A stretch of DNA of 64,000 nucleotides from an uncultured Candidatus Thioglobus sp. (GCA_905618925.1 CAJQTG010000004.1:1-64000); one strand, 5' to 3'. Shown: positions 1-9,347, numbered from the stretch's first letter. Notes: generated from the letters alone by a model not told the origin. Program-made: numbers and translations.

Positions 1-487
1 AATCTATGATTTGCTAAAATTTGCACCAACCTCTGGTAATTGCTGTCCTGCAAGGTTCACATTTATCCAAAGTGCTGAAGCAAAAAATAGAATCAAGCCA
101 TCATTGGATGAGGGAAATATTGACAAAACTATGAACGCTCCTTCTGTAGTAATCATTAGCTATGACACTAAATTTTATGAATCATTACCGACCCTATCTC
201 CGCATAATGATGCCAAATCTTTTTATGAAGGCAAAGATAAAATGATAAAAAATGTTGCGGAATTTAACTCAGCGCTCCAAGGTGCGTACTTTATTTTGGC
301 AGCTCGTTCTATAGGACTAGATTGCTGTCCAATGCTGGGGTTTAATAAAGAGAAGCTTAATCAGGAATTCTTCCCAGATAATAAGAATAAGGCTATTTTT
401 ATTTGTGGAATTGGTTATGGAGATGAGTCAAAATTACGTCCTCGAGCGCCACGACTAAATTTTGAGGATGCTTGTAATATCTTATAA
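1..487 (+). CDS. rutE: RutE-like nitroreductase family protein (5' partial)
   Basis: The frame is open from the left edge, so the start codon lies outside the window; about 160 residues remain of roughly 196. The visible N-terminal segment (YDLLKFAPTSGNCCPAR) and the C-terminal IGYGDESKLRPRAPRLNFEDAC resemble E. coli RutE, a flavin-dependent malonic semialdehyde reductase of the nitroreductase fold that reduces malonic semialdehyde to 3-hydroxypropionate in pyrimidine breakdown. No other rut gene is visible nearby, so the substrate is uncertain; related HadB-type proteins share the fold. It is convergent with the next gene, with 34 bases between the stops. Confidence 0.75.
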   Translation, partial: IYDLLKFAPTSGNCCPARFTFIQSAEAKNRIKPSLDEGNIDKTMNAPSVVIISYDTKFYESLPTLSPHNDAKSFYEGKDKMIKNVAEFNSALQGAYFILAARSIGLDCCPMLGFNKEKLNQEFFPDNKNKAIFICGIGYGDESKLRPRAPRLNFEDACNIL

Positions 488-521
488 GAACTAACTCAAA
501 ATAACATTTAAAAATTTATTG

Positions 522-1028
522 CTACCAGTATTTAGGGTAACTTCTATTTTTAGATATGTTGTTATAAAGAAGAGCTACCAATACTATTAATACTGACCCT
601 ATGAGAGTTGGCATCCATAAATAATCCCAATTAGCGCCAAGTAAAAAAACAATAAACGGGTTAGAGCCTGCCGGTGGGTGAGGAATTCTTAGGAACTGCA
701 TTAATGCTATAGCAAAAGCTAAAGCTAACGCCATACTCCACCAGTCTGAACTAACTAAGTGATAAAAAATAAGTCCAACGAAAGTTGTGACAAAATGCCC
801 AAAAATTACATTTCTAGGCTGCGCAAATGGAGAGTCTGGAAGTACAAATAAAACAAAAATTGACGCGCCAAACGAGCCCATAATTATTGGTTCATTTGTG
901 TAATAAGCTAAAAATCCAATTACGCACGCTGCTAGAAACGCACCTAAGGAAATAAAACCCGTCTCCTTAAATGACGGTCTTGGCGGGATAGATGCTGGAG
1001 AGCCTTTAAGTTTAGTAAGATAAGACAT
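522..1028 (-). CDS. HPP family integral membrane protein
   Basis: A 168-residue protein with about four to five hydrophobic segments and the family hallmark HPPAGSNP near residues 117-124. HPP proteins are small inner-membrane proteins; some cyanobacterial and plant members have been linked to nitrite transport, but most have no known role. A short hydrophilic N-terminus (about 22 residues, proline rich) precedes the first membrane helix. It stands alone on the minus strand with about 60 bases separating it from the EamA transporter upstream. The function is not determined by context. Confidence 0.8.
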   Translation of the reverse strand: MSYLTKLKGSPASIPPRPSFKETGFISLGAFLAACVIGFLAYYTNEPIIMGSFGASIFVLFVLPDSPFAQPRNVIFGHFVTTFVGLIFYHLVSSDWWSMALALAFAIALMQFLRIPHPPAGSNPFIVFLLGANWDYLWMPTLIGSVLIVLVALLYNNISKNRSYPKYW

Positions 1029-1088
1029 ATTTTCGTCCTTAGCTAAAAAATGAGAATTATATATTAAATTATTACAGTTGCTTGAGAA

Positions 1089-1997
1089 TCAAGAAGTTTC
1101 AAGACTCTTTCTTGTAAAGTATTTTTGTAATATTAGGCCTAAACAAATAAGAATAACACCAAAAATAGTTGAAGCCAAGATGTCCTCTTTTAATACGAAA
1201 TGCAGAATCAACAGAGATAAAAAAGGGGTTATAAAAACAAGGCTAGCAACCCTTGAAACAGTTGTTGAAGTTTTTAAAGCTAGTTGCCAAAGAACTACAG
1301 AAACTCCCATCTCAAATAGACCTATATATGCAGAGCCAATAACCCCTTTTAATGAAGGAATGACAAATGAATCACTCAAGTAAACAATTATCAAAATATA
1401 GGGCAAACTAAATAAAAAAATAAAAAATAAACTCACTACAGAATCATTAGAATTTTTGGTGTTAAAAAGCCAGAATAAGGACCATATAACAGTCGTCATT
1501 AAAATATACCCAACACCTAAAAGGCTCTCAAACTGCATTGAAAATAAACTGCCTTTTGAGGCGATAACCACAACTCCAATATAACAAATAACAATTGACA
1601 GAAAGGATTTAATATCAATTTTTTGCTTAAGGATTGGAATGGATAAAATAACAATCATAACAGGCCAGCTAAAGTTGATCACCATGGCCTCTTGTGCGGG
1701 CAAAATATCATAACCCTTAAAAAGAATTATGTAATAAAGGCAAGGATTTAAAAGACCAAGAAAAGCGCAATATATTAGTGCACTTTTCGAGAAACTTTTA
1801 ATTAAACCTAGCTTGCCTTGAATAAGCGTAATAAAGAAAAGCACTATTACTGAAAATAGTGTCGAATAAAAAACCAACTGAATGGGCTCTAAATGCTCTA
1901 ATGCAAGTTTGAAAGCCGTAGCAACAGTAGACCAGAAAAAAATAGCAATGCCCGCAAAAAGGTACGCTTTATTTTGATTAGAAAAACTTGAAAACAT
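1089..1997 (-). CDS. EamA/DMT family permease
   Basis: This 302-residue protein is hydrophobic throughout, with about ten predicted membrane helices arranged as two similar halves, the typical layout of the drug/metabolite transporter (EamA) family. These inner-membrane carriers export or import small metabolites such as amino acids. The N-terminal segment reads AGIAIFFWSTVATAFK, a typical first EamA helix. It lies 6 bases downstream of the methyltransferase gene on the same strand, so the two are probably cotranscribed. The substrate cannot be predicted. Confidence 0.85.
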   Translation of the reverse strand: MFSSFSNQNKAYLFAGIAIFFWSTVATAFKLALEHLEPIQLVFYSTLFSVIVLFFITLIQGKLGLIKSFSKSALIYCAFLGLLNPCLYYIILFKGYDILPAQEAMVINFSWPVMIVILSIPILKQKIDIKSFLSIVICYIGVVVIASKGSLFSMQFESLLGVGYILMTTVIWSLFWLFNTKNSNDSVVSLFFIFLFSLPYILIIVYLSDSFVIPSLKGVIGSAYIGLFEMGVSVVLWQLALKTSTTVSRVASLVFITPFLSLLILHFVLKEDILASTIFGVILICLGLILQKYFTRKSLETS

Positions 1998-2003
1998 ATT
2001 ATT

Positions 2004-2648
2004 TTATTTAGTTACTTGATACAAGCATAATTGGCAGGTTACACCCTCTTGAGTGTTGTACTCTGATGTATGGCGTTCAACCTGCCGCCATAACTTAGAG
2101 CCTTCTAATTCTTTAATAATTTTTTCATAAGGCGATGCCTCCCACTCTTGCTTTCGAACAGTAAAACTTATGTATCCTTCATTTTTTGTTATTCTCACCA
2201 TTTCATTTAGCGCTTCAGGGCCCACATGGCCACATGTAAAAGTACCCGCACAAACGATAGCATCAAAAGAATTATCTTCAAACTCTAGCTTTTGAGTTAA
2301 ATCACATAAACTTAGAGATTCATAAACATTTTTTTTAAGCGCTCTATTGAGCATTTCTTTTGAAAAATCCACTCCAACTATGTTTTTATATTCCTTGTTA
2401 TAAAGAATATCGCCTACAAGTCCTGTACCGCAACCTGCATCCAATATCTTGGCTTCCTTATTCTTTAAGTGTTTAAGCAAAGCTTCAGTAGTAACTAGGT
2501 GACCAACGTACCCAGCTAATTGAATAACATCATTCTCATAGTCATCCCAATTTTTGTAAAGATCTCCTAATTCATCTAGATTTGCTACATGTAGTGTTTT
2601 AAAAATTGTAGGAATCATATTCTTAGTATTCTTCATAAAAATTTCCAC
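2004..2648 (-). CDS. Class I SAM-dependent methyltransferase
   Basis: A 214-residue Rossmann-fold methyltransferase. Motif I, DAGCGTGLVGD, lies at about residues 70-80 and is followed by the acidic ribose-binding strand ending VGVDFS. The spacing and the helical N-terminal leader resemble the small Williams-Beuren (WBSCR27-like) group, whose substrates are mostly unknown. It lies between two EamA-type carriers on the same strand, with 6 bases to the downstream one. A second possible ATG lies four codons in (2636). The substrate is not inferable from sequence. Confidence 0.8.
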   Translation of the reverse strand: MEIFMKNTKNMIPTIFKTLHVANLDELGDLYKNWDDYENDVIQLAGYVGHLVTTEALLKHLKNKEAKILDAGCGTGLVGDILYNKEYKNIVGVDFSKEMLNRALKKNVYESLSLCDLTQKLEFEDNSFDAIVCAGTFTCGHVGPEALNEMVRITKNEGYISFTVRKQEWEASPYEKIIKELEGSKLWRQVERHTSEYNTQEGVTCQLCLYQVTK

Positions 2649-2680
2649 ATAAGACCCAGTAGTAAGCTTTCTTGAGTTGG

Positions 2681-3544
2681 CTATTTACCTTTTATAAGCG
2701 CATAACTATACATAATAAGTCCAACCCAAACGCCGATAAATCCAAGCAATTGATTGAAATTAACAGGCTCGTCATATAATACATAACCAACTATAAATTG
2801 TAACGTAGGAGTAATTAAGAACAATATACCTACGGTTGTCATTGGAAGTAATTTTGCACCTGCAGTGAATAGTGCCAATGGAACAACAGTAACAATTCCT
2901 GCCAAAATTAATAAAATATCCGTTGACAAGTTTATATTAAAAATAGCTAAATCGTAATTTGCATAAAACCATAAGCTAAAAATAAAAATAAATGGCAAAA
3001 GAAGTAATGTCTCAATATATAACCCTGGAACTGCTGATGTAACCATTGCCTTTCTTGCAATTCCATAGGATGAGAAAGTAAGTCCAATGAGAAGGCCAAG
3101 CCATGGAAATGAGTCGCCACTAAAAACATAATATAGTGCACCTATTGTTGCAAAGAATACCGCCCATTGCTTAAGTCTAGAAATTCTTTCGTGAAAAAAA
3201 ATATAGCCGCCAACCATGTTTATTACTGGAGATAAAAAATACCCCATAGATGCTTCAACTACTCTTCCTAAATTCACAGCGAGAATATATCCTCCCCAAT
3301 TAATGGTGATGAGGATGGCTGTTAAAAATAAGAAAAATAATTCTTTTTTAGAAGATATTGCCACTTTAAAGTTTGCCTGCCAAGATGGCTTGAAGTAGAC
3401 AAGAACAAACAGAACAGGAATTGACCACAGGATCCTGTGAAGAAGAACTTCAGACGGGTTAACATGGTTCAGTAATGCCCAATAAAGAGGGAATGCTCCC
3501 CACATCAGGTAGCCTGAAAGGACAAGCAGGATGCCTTTATTCAT
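2681..3544 (-). CDS. rarD: RarD-type EamA transporter
   Basis: A 287-residue polytopic protein with about ten helices. The N-terminus (GILLVLSGYLMWGAFPLYW) and the following VNPSEVLLHRILWSIP segment are characteristic of RarD, the chloramphenicol-sensitive-protein branch of the drug/metabolite transporters. Its real substrate is unknown in most bacteria. The start ATG at 3544 is the first in frame. It precedes the methyltransferase gene by 32 bases on the same strand, so the three genes may form one transcript. Confidence 0.82.
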   Translation of the reverse strand: MNKGILLVLSGYLMWGAFPLYWALLNHVNPSEVLLHRILWSIPVLFVLVYFKPSWQANFKVAISSKKELFFLFLTAILITINWGGYILAVNLGRVVEASMGYFLSPVINMVGGYIFFHERISRLKQWAVFFATIGALYYVFSGDSFPWLGLLIGLTFSSYGIARKAMVTSAVPGLYIETLLLLPFIFIFSLWFYANYDLAIFNINLSTDILLILAGIVTVVPLALFTAGAKLLPMTTVGILFLITPTLQFIVGYVLYDEPVNFNQLLGFIGVWVGLIMYSYALIKGK

Positions 3545-3606
3545 AAAGCAAAAACTTACATAAGAAAAACGCCTATTGTAGACTAAATAATCTAATGTTA
3601 TTTTTA

Positions 3607-3966
3607 TTAATGCTTATAGTAATCTTTTTCAAAATTAGTATCACTTAGGGTGTCATTCTCACTAGTTTTCTCATTAATTTCATCTAAGTTTTCATTAATT
3701 CTAAATAGGATTACGACAAGTTCACAGGCCACTCGAGAGGCTAAAGAACCGCCAATTACCCAGACTAAGCCGCGCCAGAAATCACCCTCAAGGAATATAT
3801 CACCAAGTCCTTTTGTTATAAAAGCAAACAACAGTATCCAATAGAAAAGCGTTATTAACTTAGGAGTTACCATTTCATCTAGATAAAACATGTAGTGGTT
3901 ATCTAGCTTATCCACTGTAAGTTTAAAAGCTTTTTTTATGCTTTCTAAGATCTCATTATTATTCAT
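3607..3966 (-). CDS. DUF4282 domain membrane protein
   Basis: A 119-residue protein. Residues about 30-95 form the DUF4282 pattern: two membrane helices separated by a short loop, with the second followed by RVACELVVILFRINENLDEI, an amphipathic helix that recurs in this family. The N-terminus is charged and soluble, and the C-terminus is acidic and asparagine-rich. Its function is unknown. It is a single gene, 62 bases upstream of rarD on the same strand, with its own 3' spacing to the liv terminator. Confidence 0.7.
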   Translation of the reverse strand: MNNNEILESIKKAFKLTVDKLDNHYMFYLDEMVTPKLITLFYWILLFAFITKGLGDIFLEGDFWRGLVWVIGGSLASRVACELVVILFRINENLDEINEKTSENDTLSDTNFEKDYYKH

Positions 3967-4057
3967 TTTGGTTGCCCTTATTTTCTTAAACCTAAGTTAT
4001 TATTATACCAATCTAATAAAAAGTTGTAAATTCATACATTATCTAAATAATGCCAAT

Positions 4058-4087
4058 AAAAAAAGCCCATCATAAGACGGGCTTTTT
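4058..4087 (-). terminator. Rho-independent terminator after the liv binding-protein gene
   Basis: An inverted repeat AAAAAGCCC / GGGCTTTTT with a ten-base loop lies just downstream of the stop codon of the binding-protein gene on the minus strand. The A/T flanks give a U-run on either strand, so it could terminate in both directions. Confidence 0.8.
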
Positions 4088-4106
4088 AATCAATATTTAA
4101 AGCTTA

Positions 4107-5288
4107 TTACTGATGGATCTTTACGTTAGTAAATGCACCAGCAATAACTTCACGCTCTGCATATGAACCATTAGCTGTTCCACCTGCGTCTAACTCAACA
4201 CCAGTAGCACCAACATAGTCTACAGGTAAGCCGCCTGAAATGTACTTCAGACACGTAGCTAAATCACCAGCAGCACATTGAATACCTGGAGCATTAGCAA
4301 CATTTAATACCTGAGCTTGAATTGCCGCCCTGTCTGTTGAACCTGCAGCCTGTGAAGCAAGAATAATCAATGCCATAGCATCATAAGATTCACCTGCATA
4401 TGCACCAGAACCATCAACACCACCAGCAGTAGCTACTGCTGCCCAGACATCAACTAGATCTAAATCTGGAGATGCAATTGTACCCCAAGAGCCATCTGCA
4501 ACAGCGCCTGAAGTTAATGCACTGATCATACCATCACCAAATACATAGTCAGAAAATGCACCAGTATCTTCAGAAGCAGCAATAATTCCTCTACCACCAG
4601 TATCAGCATAACCTAATATAGCTAAAGTAGCTGAGCCACCTGCAGACAATGCAGCAACATCAGCTGAATAGTCAGCCTTGTCGTCATCATGTCCAGCCAT
4701 AACTGTAACTGTTCCACCCATAGCTTCATAAGCAGTTACGAATGCATCAGCCAAACCTTTACCATAGTCACTGTTTGAGTGAGTTACAGCCATATCAGTT
4801 TGCCCTCTTGACATTGCAATACTTGCAAGTACTGGACCTTGTCTAGCATCTGAAGGAGCAGTTCTAAAGAACCATCCACCATCTTCTAGAGTAGTTAAAG
4901 CAGGTGAAGTAGCTGATGGTGAAATTGAAACAATACCATTAGGTACAAGCACGTTGGTTATAACTGCACCAGTATTACCTGAGCAGTTAGGACCCATAAT
5001 AGCCATAACATTATCATCATTAATCATTTTTTCTGCTTGAGCAATCGCAACTGCAGGATCAATACATACTGAATCACCCTGGACAACATTAATTGTTCCT
5101 TGGAGGTAGTTACCAGAAGCATTAGCCTCAGTTACTGCTAAGTTTGCACCACCAGACATCGCACCAATCATTGATTCAAGCGGTCCAGTAAAGCCTTGTA
5201 GCTCTCCTATAGTTACATCAGCATGTGATACTGATGCCATCGTAGCTGATAATACAAATCCAGCTGTTGTTTTTAAATAACCTTTCAT
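4107..5288 (-). CDS. livJ: Branched-chain amino-acid-type ABC transporter substrate-binding protein
   Basis: A 393-residue periplasmic binding protein with an N-terminal Sec signal (basic MKGYLK, hydrophobic core, cleavage near SHA-DV) and the type I Leu/Ile/Val-binding fold: TIGELQGFTGP at the mature N-terminus, AIMGPNCSGNTGAV ligand-site loop and SYDAMALI near the C-terminal domain. It captures a ligand, probably an amino acid or small amide, for the adjacent LivHMGF complex. A good ribosome site, AGGAG, sits 5 bases before the ATG. It is the last gene of the importer locus and is separated from livM by a terminator-like hairpin, suggesting separate expression. Confidence 0.85.
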   Translation of the reverse strand: MKGYLKTTAGFVLSATMASVSHADVTIGELQGFTGPLESMIGAMSGGANLAVTEANASGNYLQGTINVVQGDSVCIDPAVAIAQAEKMINDDNVMAIMGPNCSGNTGAVITNVLVPNGIVSISPSATSPALTTLEDGGWFFRTAPSDARQGPVLASIAMSRGQTDMAVTHSNSDYGKGLADAFVTAYEAMGGTVTVMAGHDDDKADYSADVAALSAGGSATLAILGYADTGGRGIIAASEDTGAFSDYVFGDGMISALTSGAVADGSWGTIASPDLDLVDVWAAVATAGGVDGSGAYAGESYDAMALIILASQAAGSTDRAAIQAQVLNVANAPGIQCAAGDLATCLKYISGGLPVDYVGATGVELDAGGTANGSYAEREVIAGAFTNVKIHQ

Positions 5289-5404
5289 TTCGTCTCCTAA
5301 AATATAAAAAAGAGTCCCTACACCTAATAAAGCATTAAAGCGTATTTCTTATGGGAATCCCCTTAATGATAAACAGTTTCCTGTAGTTTGTGTTAAAAAT
5401 ATTA

Positions 5405-5444
5405 TAAAAAAAAATGAACTAAACCTTTCTAGAATAGTTCATTT
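5405..5444 (-). terminator. Intercistronic terminator between livM and the binding protein
   Basis: On the minus strand the arms AAATGAACTA and TAGTTCATTT form a ten-base-pair stem with a 13-base loop, followed directly by a run of T. This lies between the livM stop and the livJ start, so it would end or attenuate transcription arriving from livGFHM and leave the binding protein to its own promoter. Confidence 0.72.
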
Positions 5445-5465
5445 CAGCTCAATTTAAAGAACATA

Positions 5466-6839
5466 TTACAGTTCTTTATTTTTCTCTGGAAGAATTCCGC
5501 CAGGAGAAAATCTCATGATCAAGAGCATTATACTGCCCATAAAGATAAGTCTTAGATAGTGAACTCGATCTTCTATAAATTCTAATGATGCATTCCCTTC
5601 TTGAACATAATTACCAAGCATTTCAACCACCCAAAGACCTATAGGACCAGACTGAATCCAAATAAACCACATAATAAAAGCCCCTAGAACTGACCCTAAA
5701 TTATTACCCGATCCTCCAACAATAACCATCACCCATATCAAAAAAGTAAACCGAAGTGGCTGATATGCAGTGGGAATAAATATTCCATCATAGGTTACTA
5801 GTAATGCACCAGCGACACCAACAATTGCTGATCCTATAACAAAAATTTGTAGATGTTGACGCGTAATATTCTTACCCATCGCAGAGGCTGCCACTTCATT
5901 ATCTCGGATTGCCCTTACTTTTCTGCCCCATGGAGAATTTAAAGCAAGATTAGAAAGAACAATGAAGGCGACTAAAATTACAAGAAATAAACCTGAATAA
6001 CTAAGTTTTATAAAAACGACCGATGCCTCTCTAACATAGTCACTTAGAATTTTAATTTGTTCTGATTGAGATAAAAACTGCAGTTCTGATCTGTGAATCC
6101 AGGCAACAATATTTTGAAGCCATTCTGATTTTTGCATATCTACTTCATAAGGAACAGGCCTTTGAAGTCCATAAACATTCTTGAGCCCACGTACAAACCA
6201 GTCTTCATTTTTAATGACGTAAATAATAATTTCAGAAATTCCGAGAGTTGCTATCGCAAGATAATCTGACCTTAAGCTCAAAGTAATTTTTCCAATCCAC
6301 CATGCAGCTCCAGCTGCAGCTATGCCACCAACTATCCAAGAGAGCATTATAGGAAGTCCAAAACCGCCTAAGTAGCCTGTAATTGCAGGGTCTACCTTTT
6401 CAATTAATTTTGAAGCCTCAGAGAAATAAAATCTTGTAAAGAGATAGCCAATAACTACGATTAAAGATATTAACCATTTATTAACCCCCCTTCTATTTAA
6501 TAAAACTCCTGCGGCAATCGTTGCAGCTCCTAAAGCTAAAGCAAAAAGCATCTTTATGCCGCCAGCATCTATAGCTTCAGTTACAGGTTGCTGAGAAATC
6601 AAAACAACACTAACGCCTCCTAAAGCAGCAAACCCCATAATTCCAACATTGAATAATCCAGCATAGCCCCATTGAATATTAACCCCTAAAGCCATAATGG
6701 CTGAAATCAAAGACATGTTAATAATGCCTATTACGAGTGCCCATGACTGATTGAAACCAACAAATAAAAGTACGAGGCCCATCAGGGCAAAACTAATAAT
6801 TGCTCTATACGATTGCCAAACATTATTTAGATTATTCAT
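5466..6839 (-). CDS. livM: Liv-type ABC transporter permease LivM
   Basis: A 457-residue inner-membrane permease. The N-terminal half carries GVNIQWGYAGLFNVGIMGFAALGG, and the C-terminal half carries GRKVRAIRDNEVAASAMGKN, the cytoplasmic coupling loop, and VGGSGNNLGSVLGAF, all typical of LivM. It is longer than the common 300-420 residues: an extra hydrophilic loop of roughly 70 residues (about 210-280) and an additional pair of helices near residues 95-145 are visible. Its start overlaps the livH stop by 8 bases, consistent with translational coupling and hetero-oligomer assembly with LivH. Confidence 0.85.
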   Translation of the reverse strand: MNNLNNVWQSYRAIISFALMGLVLLFVGFNQSWALVIGIINMSLISAIMALGVNIQWGYAGLFNVGIMGFAALGGVSVVLISQQPVTEAIDAGGIKMLFALALGAATIAAGVLLNRRGVNKWLISLIVVIGYLFTRFYFSEASKLIEKVDPAITGYLGGFGLPIMLSWIVGGIAAAGAAWWIGKITLSLRSDYLAIATLGISEIIIYVIKNEDWFVRGLKNVYGLQRPVPYEVDMQKSEWLQNIVAWIHRSELQFLSQSEQIKILSDYVREASVVFIKLSYSGLFLVILVAFIVLSNLALNSPWGRKVRAIRDNEVAASAMGKNITRQHLQIFVIGSAIVGVAGALLVTYDGIFIPTAYQPLRFTFLIWVMVIVGGSGNNLGSVLGAFIMWFIWIQSGPIGLWVVEMLGNYVQEGNASLEFIEDRVHYLRLIFMGSIMLLIMRFSPGGILPEKNKEL

Positions 6840-7866
6840 CGACTATCACCTTACCTTTAAATAACCCAGTAGGCTTTATTAAAAGAACAATAACCAAAAT
6901 AACGAAGGATATTGCGTATTTATACTCAGTACCAATAAGCTGCACCAAAGATGAAGGATGCATAGATAGAGGCAATAAGTATATTAAAAACTTTTTATAG
7001 GCATAAGTAAGGAGTATTTCAGAAAATGCTACTAAGAAAGCACCTGCAATTGCTCCTATTGGAGAGCCAATACCGCCTACAATGACTGAGGCAAAAATTG
7101 GTAAGAGTAATAAGTGATATTGTTGAGGCGCGAAGCCTTTGTCTAGTCCATACAGTGCACCAGCGATTGTAGTAAGAGCTGCAACCAATAGCCAAGTTAT
7201 TTGAACCATCTTATCTGGATCAATACCAGAAAGAAGCGCTAACTCTTTATTGTCAGAATAAGCCCTCATAGCCTTACCAGTTTTAGTTTTTTGTAAAAAG
7301 TAAAATACAAAAGCAACTAATAAAAAAGCGATGGTAATAGTTAAAAATTGAGACGTTTTGAAGGCAATTCCTTGCTCAAGGCCGGTATAGGCCTTAAACT
7401 CTCTAACAGAAAAAATAAACCTCTCACCATCTTCAAATTTTTGTGCAGTAGCACCTAATACAAACCTGACTATTCCCCCAGTAACAAACATAACGCCTAT
7501 TGAGGACATTACGATCGTAATTGATTTTGCTTTTATTTTTCGATAGTGCCGATAAATCAGCCTATCCATTGTAAGCAAGTACATTGCAGTAAATACTATA
7601 GCTATAGGGATTACTAATAGAGCAGTAGGAATTCCTGAAATTGTCCACCCCCTACTAATCATAAAACCAGTAAGTAATATAACAATCATTGTCCCAAAAG
7701 CCATACTATCGCCTTGGGCAAAATTAGAAAACCTCAAAACTGAATAAACTAAAGTTACAGCTAGGGCTCCCAATGCCAATTGTGAGCCATAAGATAATGC
7801 AGGAAGTAATACAAAATTAGTTAGTAAGGCAAATGCATTAATAATATCAATTGAGTCTGATGTCAT
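6832..7866 (-). CDS. livH: Liv-type ABC transporter permease LivH
   Basis: A 344-residue polytopic permease. The N-terminal GSQLALGALAVTLVYSVLRFSNFAQGD and the later GKAMRAYSDNKELALLSGID coupling loop, followed by ASVIVGGIGSPIGAIAGAF, match LivH. It forms the membrane channel with LivM and is powered by LivG and LivF. Between its halves is a loop of about 40 residues (FEDGERFIFSVREFKAYTG) that is likely periplasmic. Its start ATG abuts the livF stop directly, and its end overlaps livM. Confidence 0.87.
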   Translation of the reverse strand: MTSDSIDIINAFALLTNFVLLPALSYGSQLALGALAVTLVYSVLRFSNFAQGDSMAFGTMIVILLTGFMISRGWTISGIPTALLVIPIAIVFTAMYLLTMDRLIYRHYRKIKAKSITIVMSSIGVMFVTGGIVRFVLGATAQKFEDGERFIFSVREFKAYTGLEQGIAFKTSQFLTITIAFLLVAFVFYFLQKTKTGKAMRAYSDNKELALLSGIDPDKMVQITWLLVAALTTIAGALYGLDKGFAPQQYHLLLLPIFASVIVGGIGSPIGAIAGAFLVAFSEILLTYAYKKFLIYLLPLSMHPSSLVQLIGTEYKYAISFVILVIVLLIKPTGLFKGKVIVDE

Positions 7867-8571
7867 CTAACCTCCTAAAAACTTTTTTCTAACTTCGGGG
7901 TTATTTATGAGCTCTTTACCAGTTCCAGTATGCTCATTACGTCCAGAAACTAAAACGTAGCCCTTGTCTGCTATATTTAATGCCTGCTGAGCATTTTGCT
8001 CAACCATAAGAACGGCCATGCCAGCATTCCTAACATCTAAAATATTAGAAAAAATTTCATCCATCACTATTGGTGAAACTCCAGCTGTTGGCTCGTCTAA
8101 GAGCATGATTGAAGGTTTTGTCATCATAGCCCTTCCAAACGCAACCTGTTGCCTTTGACCTCCAGAAAGCTGCTCTGCAAGTTGTTTGCGTTTGTCATAG
8201 AGAATCGGAAAAAGCGCATAAACCTCTTCGATTGTTTCATTGATATCATCTTGCCTAATAAAACCACCCATCTGAAGATTTTCTTCAACTGTCATTGAGG
8301 GGAAAACATTTTTTGTTTGAGGAACAAATGCTAACCCATGGCTAATTCTATCCTGTGTAGAAAGCATTGAAATATCTTTTCCATCTAATGTAACTGAGCC
8401 TGAAGTTGCATTCAACATTCCGAGCAATACTCTCATTACAGTAGACTTTCCTGCGCCATTTGGACCAACAATTACTGCAAGCTCTCCTTTTTCAACCTCT
8501 ACGGAACACTCATGAAGTATTGGAACTACTCCATAAGATGCAACTAAATTTTTACCTTCAAGATATGCCAT
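7867..8571 (-). CDS. livF: Liv-type ABC transporter ATPase LivF
   Basis: A 234-residue ABC ATPase with Walker A GPNGAGKST (near residue 37), a Q-loop in FVPQTKNVFPSMTVEENL, signature LSGGQRQQ (near 136), Walker B IMLLDEPTAG and the H-loop replaced by VLMVEQN, as usual in LivF. It hydrolyses ATP together with LivG to drive uptake through LivHM. Its ATG shares one base with the livG stop (TAATG), a tight coupling seen along this operon. Confidence 0.9.
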   Translation of the reverse strand: MAYLEGKNLVASYGVVPILHECSVEVEKGELAVIVGPNGAGKSTVMRVLLGMLNATSGSVTLDGKDISMLSTQDRISHGLAFVPQTKNVFPSMTVEENLQMGGFIRQDDINETIEEVYALFPILYDKRKQLAEQLSGGQRQQVAFGRAMMTKPSIMLLDEPTAGVSPIVMDEIFSNILDVRNAGMAVLMVEQNAQQALNIADKGYVLVSGRNEHTGTGKELINNPEVRKKFLGG

Positions 8572-9347
8572 TAACTAGTAGCCTCAGTCTTAATTCCTTT
8601 GCCTAGATAGGCCTCAATAACCGCATCACTACTTTTAATTTCATCAGGAGTGCCGCTTGTCAAAATTCGACCTTCAGCTAAAACAACTACTGGATTACAA
8701 AGCCTTGAAATAAAATCCATATCATGCTCAATCATGCAAAATGTGTACCCTCTTTCCGAGTTTAGTCGTAATATTGCATCGCCAATTTGATTAAGCAGAG
8801 TTCGATTAACACCTGCCCCAACTTCATCCAAAAGAACAACCTTAGCGTCAACCATCATAGTGCGAGCCAACTCTAACAATTTTTTCTGGCCGCCTGATAG
8901 ATTTCCTGCTCTTTCATTTTTAAGATGGCTTATGCTGAGAAAATCGATAACTTCTTCTGCTTTTTTTTGAAGCTCTCTTTCCTGGGCATGTATTTGCTTT
9001 CGCTTAAACCAAGTATTCATCAAGCTTTCGCCTAACTGATTTGCAGGCACCATCATTAAGTTTTCCAAGACACTTAGCGTTGGAAACTCATGTGCAATTT
9101 GAAATGTTCTTAAAAGTCCCTTATGAAAAAGTTGGTGAGATGTTAAGTTTGTTACGTCTTCACCATCAAGAATTATTTCACCCTCTGTAGGCTGATAAAG
9201 TCCAGCAATCAAATTAAACATTGTAGTTTTTCCAGCACCATTTGGGCCCACTAAACCTGTTATTGAGCCTCGCTCAATATGTAAGTCGACACCATCAACT
9301 GCCTTGATACCACCAAAATGTTTTGATAAATTTTTAACTGTAATCAT
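8571..9347 (-). CDS. livG: Liv-type ABC transporter ATPase LivG
   Basis: A 258-residue ATPase, the first gene of the importer operon. It has Walker A GPNGAGKTT (about residues 34-42), the LivG-specific RTFQIAHEFPTLSVLENL Q-loop region, signature LSGGQKK (about 153) and Walker B VVLLDEVGAG, where LivG proteins often read DEPxAG. The H-loop is CMIEHDMDFI. The C-terminal extension EAYLGKG is also typical. About 80 bases separate it from the upstream yciI gene on the same strand; that gap could hold the operon promoter. Confidence 0.9.
   Translation of the reverse strand: MITVKNLSKHFGGIKAVDGVDLHIERGSITGLVGPNGAGKTTMFNLIAGLYQPTEGEIILDGEDVTNLTSHQLFHKGLLRTFQIAHEFPTLSVLENLMMVPANQLGESLMNTWFKRKQIHAQERELQKKAEEVIDFLSISHLKNERAGNLSGGQKKLLELARTMMVDAKVVLLDEVGAGVNRTLLNQIGDAILRLNSERGYTFCMIEHDMDFISRLCNPVVVLAEGRILTSGTPDEIKSSDAVIEAYLGKGIKTEATS

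Noticed and set aside
1078-1383. Plus-strand reading frame opposite the EamA gene
   Set aside because: It is the shadow of a clear membrane transporter on the other strand and has no ribosome site or family features; many similar shadows were left out.
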